Shown: positions 13,588 through 18,718 of the stretch, piece after piece
How the letters are laid out: every line of letters begins with the position of its first letter
How positions within the stretch are numbered: the stretch's first letter is position 1
Source of the DNA: a virus
Reading direction: 5' to 3' (one strand)
IMG/VR virus record: IMGVR_UViG_3300032046_000248
Span: 1 to 21,627 of that record
Length of the DNA stretch: 21,627 nucleotides
The notes under the pieces: generated by a model
What the model was told of the DNA's origin: nothing
The model's input: only the letters and a program-made list of their open reading frames with translations
Database searches by the model: none
Translations under genes and position numbers: made by a program

Positions 13588-13617
13588 ATGTAGACAGATA
13601 AATCTCCACCATCCTGA
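13588..13617 (+). CDS. ATG-TAG minigene (9-codon peptide if TAG is suppressed)
   Basis: ATG at 13588 is followed at once by TAG (13591). If TAG is read by the suppressor tRNA encoded 27 nt upstream, translation runs M-X-T-D-K-S-P-P-S and stops at TGA (13615-13617). Without suppression the ribosome stops after one codon. Minigenes of two codons in phage lambda (bar) cause peptidyl-tRNA drop-off and are relieved by peptidyl-tRNA hydrolase. The ATG-TAG start is repeated in the Pth2-like gene at 14046. The role is inferred; it could be a sensor or leader controlling the gene at 13667. Confidence 0.45.
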
Positions 13618-13666
13618 TTATATTTTATCCGACTATCATATATAAAATATAAAAAGGAGAAACAAA

Positions 13667-14056
13667 ATGAATACACTAAGTAAAGAATTTACGTTAGGAA
13701 CATTTTTTGGTGAAGACCCTGAGAACTATACAAAACTTCGTAAGCAGTGGTCTAAGATGGTAAACTCAGACACCAAAGATGAATTAACAATGGCACACCA
13801 CATCCTCTATCTTATCTTGATAGGTAAGAATTGGAAGAAAGCAGTAACCCTTCCTACAAGTAAAAATAAGTTAGCGAATGGTTACAAGCCCCACATTATT
13901 GATGTGGCAGAAAGATGGAACGGTACTTTTACAAAGAACAAAATTCTATCTGCCTTCGAGGGTGTAGTAACGCCAGAGATGTATGATAACGCAGGAAAAG
14001 TAACCAACCTCGATATGTCTGAGGATGCCTACAAGGACTTGAACAATGTAGACTAA
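13667..14056 (+). CDS. Hypothetical protein, 129 aa
   Basis: Strong AAAAAGGAG site before the ATG. Soluble, helical, Lys/Asn-rich; no recognised motif (it begins MNTLSKEFTLGTFFGEDPENY). Its last 11 bases overlap the ATG-TAG start of the Pth2-like gene, so the two are probably translationally coupled. The 76-nt region before it (13591-13666) is AT-rich and holds the minigene's remaining codons. Confidence 0.75.
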   Translation: MNTLSKEFTLGTFFGEDPENYTKLRKQWSKMVNSDTKDELTMAHHILYLILIGKNWKKAVTLPTSKNKLANGYKPHIIDVAERWNGTFTKNKILSAFEGVVTPEMYDNAGKVTNLDMSEDAYKDLNNVD

Positions 14057-14369
14057 TAAATATTCCTACGTTTTTGTTCGTGATGATTTACCAAACACAG
14101 TAAAACTTGTACAGGCTAGTCATGCTTGTATGGAGATGGGTTTTGTAACAGATGCACCAGAAGAGCAGACGTTCTTAGTGGCACTGTCCGTAAAGAATGA
14201 AGCAGGTTTGATAAAAGTTTCAGAACTCCTAGAACAGCAGGAGATAAAGTTCAAGATGTTTTATGAACCTGACTACAATTACGGGTACACAGCACTCTGT
14301 ACAGAACCAGTTGATTTTGGAAAATACACGCTTTTCGATAGATACAATTTGGTAAAGATTGGCTCTTGA
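14046..14369 (+). CDS. Peptidyl-tRNA hydrolase 2-like protein with TAG as codon 2
   Basis: Pth2 enzymes free amino acids or peptides from tRNA that has dropped off the ribosome. Reading from 14046 gives M-(TAG)-TNKYSYVFVRDDLPNTVKLVQASHACMEMG, which matches the Pth2 first strand and catalytic helix (VRxDL...QxxHA), and later FKMFYEPDYNYGYTALCTEP. The only upstream in-frame start is ATG 14046, preceded by AAGGA, and its next codon is TAG. The later ATG at 14130 would remove the whole conserved N-terminus. So the gene appears to need the amber suppressor at 13491. Total 107 residues; the stop is TGA, which overlaps the promoter at 14366. A sequencing error or pseudogene is the main alternative. 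Confidence 0.72.
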
Positions 14370-14394
14370 CAAGCTAGAAAAAAAGTAGTATAAT
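14366..14394 (+). promoter_or_regulatory. Sigma70-type promoter of the tRNA-Ala cluster (full consensus)
   Basis: TTGACA (14366-14371), 17 nt, TATAAT (14389-14394). The expected start near 14401 falls in a hairpin (14400-14422), so the transcript would begin base-paired. Confidence 0.88.
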
Positions 14395-14399
14395 GTATG

Positions 14400-14422
14400 T
14401 GTGGATGGAATTTCCATCCACA
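14400..14422 (+). promoter_or_regulatory. Hairpin at the transcript 5' end
   Basis: Ten perfect base pairs (14400-14409 with 14413-14422) and a 3-nt loop sit between the promoter and tRNA-Ala. A paired 5' end commonly shields RNA from 5'-end-dependent decay. Confidence 0.6.
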
Positions 14423-14425
14423 AAC

Positions 14426-14497
14426 GGGCTTGTAGTATAACGGCGATTACAGTTGCTTTGCAAGCATCTGACGGAGGTTCGACCCCTCTCAGGTCCA
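14426..14497 (+). tRNA. tRNA-Ala(TGC)
   Basis: Acceptor GGGCTTG/CAGGTCC, anticodon loop TTTGCAA on a GTTGC/GCATC stem (one T-T mismatch), T-loop TTCGACC. Discriminator A. Confidence 0.88.
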
Positions 14498-14515
14498 CAG
14501 TAGGAGGTAGTCATC

Positions 14516-14632
14516 ATGCAAGATTATCAGGTTGCCGTAGTAGAGTTCTGTTTCTTATGTGTAAGGTGTCTTATACCCATAGTAGTTATATTTATTATCG
14601 GGTGTATAGCAAGAAGAATATGTAAAAAGTAA
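14516..14632 (+). CDS. Small membrane protein, 38 aa
   Basis: AGGAGG lies 8 nt before the ATG. The protein has one hydrophobic helix (about 14-31, with CLIPIVVIFIIGC) and a basic tail (ARRICKK), with five cysteines. It is a typical tiny phage membrane protein of unknown function, placed between tRNA-Ala and tRNA-Leu. Confidence 0.6.
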   Translation: MQDYQVAVVEFCFLCVRCLIPIVVIFIIGCIARRICKK

Positions 14633-14636
14633 GTAC

Positions 14637-14711
14637 CCTTCTGTGGTCCAACTTGGCAGAGGCAACACGTTTAGACCGTGTACAGTGGTGGTTCGAATCC
14701 ACTCAGAAGGA
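14637..14711 (+). tRNA. tRNA-Leu(TAG), short variable loop
   Basis: Acceptor CCTTCTG/CAGAAGG, anticodon stem ACACG/CGTGT with loop TTTAGAC, T-arm GGTGG-TTCGAAT-CCACT, A73. The variable region is only ACAGT, whereas bacterial tRNA-Leu normally has a long variable arm. It reads CTA, a common Leu codon in these genes. Confidence 0.87.
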
Positions 14712-14715
14712 CTGT

Positions 14716-14786
14716 GTTCTTGTAGTTCAGAGGCAGAATAGCCCCCTCGTAAGGGACAGACGGTGGCTCGACCCCACTCAGGAACT
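14716..14786 (+). tRNA. tRNA-Thr(CGT)
   Basis: Acceptor GTTCTTG/CAGGAAC, anticodon loop CTCGTAA, T-loop CTCGACC (C54), discriminator T as in the other two Thr tRNAs of the window. Confidence 0.88.
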
Positions 14787-14822
14787 CTCAGGACAAAACG
14801 ATTATAGAAAAGGAGATATATA

Positions 14823-15188
14823 ATGAATCCAGAAGATTTGCTGAATAGTATGCAATTTCAATACAAAGATCTTTCACAGTGGGCAACTAATATAACCATA
14901 TCTGACCCACGAATTGGGTGTAGTATCCACACCAAGACACCCGTAAAGCTGATGCCAGCTATTCCTAGAATAGAAAATGTTATCTTCAATCCACCATGCA
15001 CAATTATTGTGTGGGAAGATAAGACCAAGACAATCGTAAGGTGTCACGAAGAGGAGTTCAGCGAAGAGCATGGTTTCGCTATGGCAGTAATCAAGAAGTT
15101 GTTCGGTACTCGTACTGAATACCTGAATATTATTGCTAAGGCTGACAGACAGCCTAAAGTAGAGAAGAAAGTAAAGAAGGCTAAATAA
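14823..15188 (+). CDS. Conserved phage protein, 121 aa
   Basis: Strong AAAAGGAG site. The centre reads NVIFNPPCTIIVWEDKTKTIVRCHEEEFSEEHGFAMAVIKKLFG, a pattern I recognise from small phage proteins of unknown function (a strand with TKT, then an EFDPEKGFAMA-like helix). The lysine-rich tail is KVEKKVKKAK. Function unknown. It sits between tRNA-Thr(CGT) and tRNA-Asn. Confidence 0.75.
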   Translation: MNPEDLLNSMQFQYKDLSQWATNITISDPRIGCSIHTKTPVKLMPAIPRIENVIFNPPCTIIVWEDKTKTIVRCHEEEFSEEHGFAMAVIKKLFGTRTEYLNIIAKADRQPKVEKKVKKAK

Positions 15189-15198
15189 GCCTTCTCCT

Positions 15199-15270
15199 TA
15201 CCTCGTAGCTCAACGGTGGAGCGGGAAGCTGTTAACTTCAGGGTTGCTAGTCCGAATCTAGCCGAGGTAG
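15199..15270 (+). tRNA. tRNA-Asn(GTT)
   Basis: Acceptor TACCTCG/CGAGGTA, D-stem GCTC/GAGC, anticodon loop CTGTTAA, T-stem GCTAG/CTAGC with loop TCCGAAT (C55), discriminator G. Confidence 0.9.
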
Positions 15271-15281
15271 CAAGGATGTAA

Positions 15282-15734
15282 ATGGAAACCGGAACTGAAA
15301 AGAAAGAACGATTACTTGGTGAGTCCTACGGGGCCGCTACATCCAGACTAAGGAAAGAAGTACTGTTCCAGTTACTTGTAAATCAAGGACTGAACGTATG
15401 CTTTCAATGTGGAAAAGAAATAGAAACTGCTGGTGAAGTTTCCATAGAACATAAGAGACCTTGGATGTCAGCGGAGAATCCAAAAGAAGCTTTCTATGAC
15501 TTGGATAACATAGCCATCTCGCACTTGAGCTGTAACGTGAGAGCAGGAAACCACAAGGTTCCTCGTCCAAACAATAGAGGAGAACTTAATGGAAGTTCAA
15601 AGCTAACTTGGAAAGATGTAACTGAGATAAGACAGAAACTAATAGAGGGAGTATCCCTAGCAACTCTTTCAGAAGAGTATGGGGTTACAGAGAGAACCCT
15701 CCGGCTCATTAAAAACTCAGATATTTGGAAGTAA
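15282..15734 (+). CDS. HNH endonuclease with C-terminal HTH
   Basis: 150 aa. A zinc-bound HNH core: CFQC (40-43), SIEHKRP (54-60, catalytic His57), LDNIAISHLSC (74-84). The last 45 residues (GSSKLTWKDVTEIRQKL...SLATLSEEYGVTERTLRLI) are a DNA-binding helix-turn-helix often attached to free-standing homing endonucleases. It lies inside the tRNA cluster, 11 nt after tRNA-Asn and 2 nt before tRNA-Glu, so tRNA genes may be its target and home. No group I intron is seen around it. Confidence 0.85.
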   Translation: METGTEKKERLLGESYGAATSRLRKEVLFQLLVNQGLNVCFQCGKEIETAGEVSIEHKRPWMSAENPKEAFYDLDNIAISHLSCNVRAGNHKVPRPNNRGELNGSSKLTWKDVTEIRQKLIEGVSLATLSEEYGVTERTLRLIKNSDIWK

Positions 15735-15736
15735 AT

Positions 15737-15811
15737 GCCCTGTTCATCTAATTGGAATAGGATACGGGACTCTCAATCCCGTCATTATGAGTTCGATCCT
15801 CATACAGGGCA
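15737..15811 (+). tRNA. tRNA-Glu(CTC)
   Basis: Acceptor GCCCTGT/ACAGGGC, anticodon stem CGGGA/TCCCG with loop CTCTCAA, T-loop TTCGATC. It starts 2 nt after the HNH stop codon. Confidence 0.9.
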
Positions 15812-15822
15812 CTCCATCACAT

Positions 15823-15903
15823 GTGTAGGTTGGGCAGGTGGTGAGCCCTTCTGACTGTAGATCAGACGTTTCGACTTTGGAGGTTCAATTCCTCTCCTAC
15901 ACA
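15823..15903 (+). tRNA. tRNA-Tyr(GTA)
   Basis: Acceptor GTGTAGG/CCTACAC, anticodon stem TCTGA/TCAGA with loop CTGTAGA, a longer variable arm as expected for bacterial Tyr, T-arm GGAGG-TTCAATT-CCTCT. Confidence 0.92.
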
Positions 15904-15905
15904 CT

Positions 15906-15990
15906 GCCTCGACTAACACAGACCTGAAAAGGTGGATGGCTCCGACTCCGAGAGCAAAATTCGGGTAAACGTGGTCAGACTCTAAGAGGC
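15906..15990 (+). ncRNA. Structured spacer between tRNA-Tyr and tRNA-Arg(CCT)
   Basis: Closed by GCCTC/GAGGC (5 bp), with a second GACC/GGTC layer (15921-15924 with 15973-15976) and inner ACCT-GAAA-AGGT and CCGA/TTCGG hairpins. No reading frame. The closing stem is shorter than in other spacers. Confidence 0.35.
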
Positions 15991-15997
15991 TTTATAA

Positions 15998-16070
15998 GTT
16001 CTTGTCGTCCAACGGACAGGATGATAGTTTCCTAAACTATAGATTACGGGTTCGAATCCCGTCAAGAACT
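15998..16070 (+). tRNA. tRNA-Arg(CCT)
   Basis: Acceptor GTTCTTG/CAAGAAC, anticodon stem ATAGT/ACTAT with loop TTCCTAA, T-arm ACGGG-TTCGAAT-CCCGT. It reads AGG, a frequent Arg codon here. Confidence 0.9.
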
Positions 16071-16143
16071 CCTGTGCCGAGACCAAGGCTAGTGTCAATC
16101 CTACATGATTAGTAAGAGGCCCAATCACCCTCATGGATAATAT

Positions 16144-16217
16144 GCCGTCCTTCGCCTAGAGGCCCAAGGCAACTGACTGTGAATCAGTGAACGTGAGTCC
16201 GAATCTCACAGGACTGC
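16144..16217 (+). tRNA. tRNA-His(GTG)
   Basis: Anticodon stem ACTGA/TCAGT with loop CTGTGAA, D-stem GCCT/AGGC, T-loop TCCGAAT (C55). The acceptor CCGTCCT/AGGACTG has a C-T mismatch at pair 2, and the extra G at position -1 pairs with C73 as in other tRNA-His. The 73-nt spacer before it (16071-16143) shows no clear closing stem. Confidence 0.87.
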
Positions 16218-16265
16218 CCTGGCGTCACCTGCCGTAGTGGTGAGACTGGCCGGCTCGGTCACATT

Positions 16266-16354
16266 GGGAAGATGCCAGAGTCCGGCTGAATGGAACTGTC
16301 TTGAAAACTGTCACACCCTCAAAAGTGTCGTGGGTTCGAATCCCACCCTTCCCG
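16266..16354 (+). tRNA. tRNA-Ser(TGA)
   Basis: Acceptor GGGAAGA/CCTTCCC (last pair mismatched), anticodon loop CTTGAAA, long variable arm ACAC/GTGT typical of Ser, T-arm GTGGG-TTCGAAT-CCCAC, G73. The short spacer before it (16218-16265) holds two small hairpins, TCACC/GGTGA and GGCCG/CGGTC. Confidence 0.9.
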
Positions 16355-16359
16355 CCTAT

Positions 16360-16434
16360 CCTCCAGTGGTCCAATTTGGCAGAGGCAACCGCCTCAAGAG
16401 CGGTACAGTGAGAGTTCGAATCTCTCTTGGAGGA
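16360..16434 (+). tRNA. tRNA-Leu(CAA), short variable loop
   Basis: Acceptor CCTCCAG/TTGGAGG, anticodon stem ACCGC/GCGGT with loop CTCAAGA, T-arm GAGAG-TTCGAAT-CTCTC, A73. As in tRNA-Leu(TAG), the variable region is only ACAGT and the D-arm is Leu-like. Confidence 0.88.
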
Positions 16435-16437
16435 CTG

Positions 16438-16583
16438 CCCGCAGAATATAGGAAATCTCGTTCACAAAGACGTAGTGTAAGGGAGCCAAGACAAAGCTAT
16501 AACTCACCGAATTGGTATAAATCGGAAAGCCTGAAATACGGCCCTGAGGACAACATTACACGGATTAGTGACCTTACTGCGGG
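16438..16583 (+). ncRNA. 146-nt closed structured RNA between tRNA-Leu and tRNA-Asp
   Basis: CCCGCAG (16438-16444) pairs with CTGCGGG (16577-16583). The interior has short complementary runs and no convincing gene; a reading frame crosses it but also crosses the flanking tRNAs. It shares a GAGGACAACA run with the spacer at 13410-13487. Family unknown. Confidence 0.45.
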
Positions 16584-16589
16584 TTCATA

Positions 16590-16665
16590 CGGTTTGATAG
16601 CTCAAATGGATAGAGCATAGTCCTGTCAAGACTAAGGCTGTGGGATCGTACCCCATTCAGACCGC
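16590..16665 (+). tRNA. tRNA-Asp(GTC)
   Basis: Acceptor CGGTTTG/CAGACCG, anticodon stem TAGTC/GACTA with loop CTGTCAA. The T-loop is ATCGTAC, departing from the TTCGA consensus, and the discriminator is C rather than the usual G. Confidence 0.85.
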
Positions 16666-16729
16666 CTAAATTTCCTGCTAAGATAGTAGAGGGTGAAAGT
16701 CCCTACTCTTTGATTTGTAAGGAGGTTGT

Positions 16730-16993
16730 GTGAACAAACTTCAACGCAGACAAGAAGGTATTAAACGAGCGAGGCGTGTACTAAGAGTGTGGAGAGGTTC
16801 TTGGGGTATCCGTCCTGATGCAAGAGAATATTTGAAGGATGGAGGAGAGTGTGAACACCGCCTGATACATACCAGAGTACCTTGTAGCTGTATGAGTTGT
16901 GGAAACCCACGCAGAAACTTTGGAGAGCGTACTATACAAGAAAAAAAGGCTGATCTAGAAAGGATAGAGGATGAATTACTGGATAACAACTGA
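16730..16993 (+). CDS. Small conserved phage protein with Cys cluster, GTG start
   Basis: 87 aa from GTG at 16730, preceded by AAGGAGG. The N-terminus is very basic (RRQEGIKRARRVLRVWRG); PCSCMSCGNPRRNFG (about 51-65) is a pattern I have seen in small phage proteins of unknown function, with three cysteines that may bind zinc; the C-terminus is a short coiled coil (KKADLERIEDELL). It could bind nucleic acid. The 64-nt stretch before it (16666-16729) contains an AGTA-GGG/CCC-TACT hairpin. It overlaps the phosphoesterase start by 23 nt. Confidence 0.7.
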   Translation: MNKLQRRQEGIKRARRVLRVWRGSWGIRPDAREYLKDGGECEHRLIHTRVPCSCMSCGNPRRNFGERTIQEKKADLERIEDELLDNN

Positions 16994-17489
16994 TACACAC
17001 TTTGGTCACGATGCAATGATGAATCTTTGTGGGAGACCTGAAGGTTTCTCTGAGAAGATACTCATAAACCTAAATCGTACCAAGCAGTGTCCTGATGTTC
17101 TAATACATCTTGGAGACATCTGTTTTGGAAGAGAGGAGTATTGGCATAACGAAATTAGTAAGTGGGTATGTGGAAAGAAGTGGCTTATAAGAGGCAACCA
17201 CGACAAGAAGAGCGATACTTGGTATCTTGAACATGGTTGGGACTTTGTAGCTGAGATGATATGGATAGAGAAGTTTGGGAAGAAGATACTATTCTCCCAT
17301 AAACCCACAGTGGATTGTGGATATGATTTGAATATTCATGGTCACTTCCACAATGCAGACTACAGAAGGTTTGAGCCTGAGTTGGTAGCGATAATGAATA
17401 ACAAACAGGTTCTATTGGCGTTGGAGACCACCAACTACATGCCAGTGAATCTGGAGAAGTTTGTACGACAAGCTGGTGAAGCACATTAG
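16971..17489 (+). CDS. Calcineurin-like metallophosphoesterase
   Basis: 172-aa phosphoesterase with the complete two-metal set: DTHFGH (Asp8, His10), GDICFG (Gly48-Asp49), GNHD (75-78), SH (His110) and GHFH (124-127). Such phage enzymes hydrolyse phosphodiesters or phosphomonoesters; the substrate is not evident. The ATG follows AAAGGATAGAGG. The gene ends CAT-TAG inside the tRNA-Thr(GGT) gene, sharing 18 bases with it; the TAG lies in the tRNA D-loop. If TAG were suppressed, translation would continue through the tRNA for about 50 codons to the next TAG. Confidence 0.88.
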   Translation: MNYWITTDTHFGHDAMMNLCGRPEGFSEKILINLNRTKQCPDVLIHLGDICFGREEYWHNEISKWVCGKKWLIRGNHDKKSDTWYLEHGWDFVAEMIWIEKFGKKILFSHKPTVDCGYDLNIHGHFHNADYRRFEPELVAIMNNKQVLLALETTNYMPVNLEKFVRQAGEAH

Positions 17490-17544
17490 GATGTGTGCTT
17501 TCTTGGTAAGAAAGAGGCAGTGAGTCCGAATCTCACCACTAGCT
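17472..17544 (+). tRNA. tRNA-Thr(GGT), overlapping a protein gene
   Basis: Acceptor GCTGGTG/CACTAGC, D-arm GCAC-ATTAGGAT-GTGT, anticodon stem CTTTC/GAAAG with loop TTGGTAA, T-loop TCCGAAT (C55), discriminator T. The first 18 bases are also the end of the phosphoesterase gene. Confidence 0.87.
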
Positions 17545-17580
17545 CTGAAGTAAAATTATATAAAAGGAAAAGAGGATTAT

Positions 17581-18054
17581 ATGAGGAAAACTTTGCTTTT
17601 CGTAGTAGTAGTTGGTTTGCTTTTAGCAAGCACTGGTTTTGTATTTGCGTCTGGAAATAGGGATGTAACATCCTGTCCTGTTCCAACATCAACGGAGAGA
17701 CATTCTCCAACTAAAACTAATGTTCCTCCAACGGAGACATTGGTACCTCCAACAGAGACACCAATACCTCCAACGGAAACGCCAGTACCACCTACAATAA
17801 CACCAGTACCCCCAACGGATACTCCTGTTCCTCCAACGGAAACATCAATTCCACCAACAGCAACGGGAACAAATCGTCCACCTGTGGTACATGATACACC
17901 AACTCCAACGGCACATAGGTATATTCTTACCATACCAACCCCAACTCCAACAGCAGAAGCATGTAATTGTTGTGATACAAAGAATTTGGAGCGGATAGCA
18001 ACTTCTTTGGAACAAATAGTAGCCATACTAAATAGAGCTTTTCCAACAAAGTAA
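17581..18054 (+). CDS. Secreted PPTxT-repeat protein
   Basis: 157 aa. The N-terminus (MRKTLLFVVVVGLLLAS...FVFASG) is a signal peptide or membrane anchor. Residues 48-96 are seven tandem copies of a 7-residue unit, [VI]PPTxT[PLS], followed by more Pro-Thr runs (TPTPT) and a C-terminal domain with CNCC and a helix (LERIATSLEQIVAILNRAF). The repeat makes an extended stalk, so the protein may display its C-terminal helix at the cell surface, perhaps for superinfection control; this is a guess. Such Pro-Thr stalks are frequent in Chloroflexota proteins. AAAGGAAAAGAGG lies before the ATG. Confidence 0.75.
   Translation: MRKTLLFVVVVGLLLASTGFVFASGNRDVTSCPVPTSTERHSPTKTNVPPTETLVPPTETPIPPTETPVPPTITPVPPTDTPVPPTETSIPPTATGTNRPPVVHDTPTPTAHRYILTIPTPTPTAEACNCCDTKNLERIATSLEQIVAILNRAFPTK
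17722..17868 (+). repeat. Tandem 21-bp repeats coding for the PPTxT stalk
   Basis: Seven imperfect 21-bp units built on CCTCCAACGGAGACA-like sequence lie inside the secreted protein gene. Synonymous differences between copies suggest they are not recent duplications. Confidence 0.75.
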
Positions 18055-18057
18055 CCC

Positions 18058-18086
18058 TTGACAAAAGGAGAAAACATGTGTAAAAT
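18058..18086 (+). promoter_or_regulatory. Possible sigma70-type promoter
   Basis: TTGACA (18058-18063), 17 nt, TAAAAT (18081-18086). It overlaps the ribosome site and start of the small gene at 18076, so it would serve the RNA cluster further down rather than that gene. Confidence 0.4.
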
Positions 18087-18228
18087 AATGATGTTTACTT
18101 GGGAGTATGACGAAGTTAGTAGGTGTAGTGTAAGAAAATATAATCTACTTACTTCAGGATTGACATGGCAGGAAGCAAAGGAAATTCGCTCCCATGACCA
18201 TAGATATATGATAGTCGTAACAAAGTAA
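18076..18228 (+). CDS. Hypothetical protein, 50 aa
   Basis: AAAAGGAG precedes the ATG. The protein (MCKIMMFTWEYDEVSRCSVR...) is compact, with two Cys and a C-terminal MIVVTK strand. No family recognised. Confidence 0.6.
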   Translation: MCKIMMFTWEYDEVSRCSVRKYNLLTSGLTWQEAKEIRSHDHRYMIVVTK

Positions 18229-18233
18229 TTAGT

Positions 18234-18343
18234 AGGTGTGAAGAACAGCTAACTAGAACTAAGCGGACGGTATATCCAGTCCTGTTCCATTAGTGATATA
18301 GTAGCATTGTATACGGACTTCTTCGTTAGTATGGGTCACACCT
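18234..18343 (+). ncRNA. 110-nt closed structured RNA before tRNA-Ile(TAT)
   Basis: AGGTGTGA (18234-18241) pairs with TCACACCT (18336-18343). Inside is a GAACAG/CTGTTC stem capped by GGAC/GTCC. No reading frame. It ends 4 nt before the tRNA. Confidence 0.5.
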
Positions 18344-18347
18344 TTAT

Positions 18348-18421
18348 TCTCTTGTAGCTCAACTGGTCAGAGCGGCACTCTTATAAGGTGTATGTTGGTG
18401 GTTCGACTCCACTCAGGAGAA
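18348..18421 (+). tRNA. tRNA-Ile(TAT)
   Basis: Acceptor TCTCTTG/CAGGAGA, D-stem GCTC/GAGC, anticodon stem GCACT/GGTGT with loop CTTATAA, T-arm GGTGG-TTCGACT-CCACT. It reads AUA, abundant in these genes (bacteria usually read AUA with CAT plus lysidine). Confidence 0.9.
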
Positions 18422-18423
18422 CT

Positions 18424-18498
18424 TGTACAGTATAAGCCCAAGGGTTAATCTATAGTAAGGGAAGAGGAAGCATCACCCAATAAGCAAACTCCTGTACA
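18424..18498 (+). ncRNA. Closed structured spacer between tRNA-Ile and tRNA-Arg(TCT)
   Basis: 75 nt closed by TGTACAG/CTGTACA (7 bp), 2 nt after one tRNA and 3 nt before the next. The interior is A/G-rich with weak pairing only. Confidence 0.4.
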
Positions 18499-18501
18499 TC
18501 T

Positions 18502-18574
18502 GGGATCGTAGCTCAACGGACTGAGCTACTGCCTTCTAAGCAGTCGGTTATGGGTTCGAATCCCATCGGTCCCT
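18502..18574 (+). tRNA. tRNA-Arg(TCT)
   Basis: Acceptor GGGATCG/CGGTCCC, D-stem GCTC/GAGC, anticodon stem ACTGC/GCAGT with loop CTTCTAA, T-arm ATGGG-TTCGAAT-CCCAT. It reads AGA, a frequent Arg codon here. Confidence 0.92.
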
Positions 18575-18576
18575 CC

Positions 18577-18635
18577 TATAGCAAGGATTGAGTTCCAATG
18601 AGGGATGTGGGCTACGGCAACGACACACCGCTATA
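18577..18635 (+). ncRNA. Closed structured spacer before tRNA-Gln
   Basis: 59 nt closed by TATAGC/GCTATA (6 bp). The interior pairing is weak. Listed because it repeats the spacer pattern; the stem alone could be chance. Confidence 0.3.
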
Positions 18636-18639
18636 ATAT

Positions 18640-18712
18640 TGACGACTAGCTCAAATGGCGGAGCAGGGGACTCTGAATCCCAAGGCTCAAGGTTCGACTC
18701 CTTGGTCGTCAG
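18640..18712 (+). tRNA. tRNA-Gln(CTG)
   Basis: Acceptor TGACGAC/GTCGTCA, D-stem GCTC/GAGC, anticodon loop CTCTGAA, T-arm CAAGG-TTCGACT-CCTTG, discriminator G. It reads CAG. Confidence 0.9.
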
Positions 18713-18718
18713 CCTTAC

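Noticed and set aside
14401-14625. 74-aa open frame across tRNA-Ala
   Set aside because: It begins at the transcript-end hairpin and crosses the tRNA; the real gene here is the small membrane protein in another frame at 14516.
16237-16620. 127-aa open frame
   Set aside because: It runs through tRNA-Ser, tRNA-Leu and a structured spacer, has no ribosome site and ends inside tRNA-Asp.
17577-18077. Long minus-strand open frame opposite the PPTxT-repeat gene
   Set aside because: It is the shadow of a biased repeat (Val/Gly-rich mirror), has no ribosome site and runs against every other gene. Other minus-strand frames were rejected for the same reasons.
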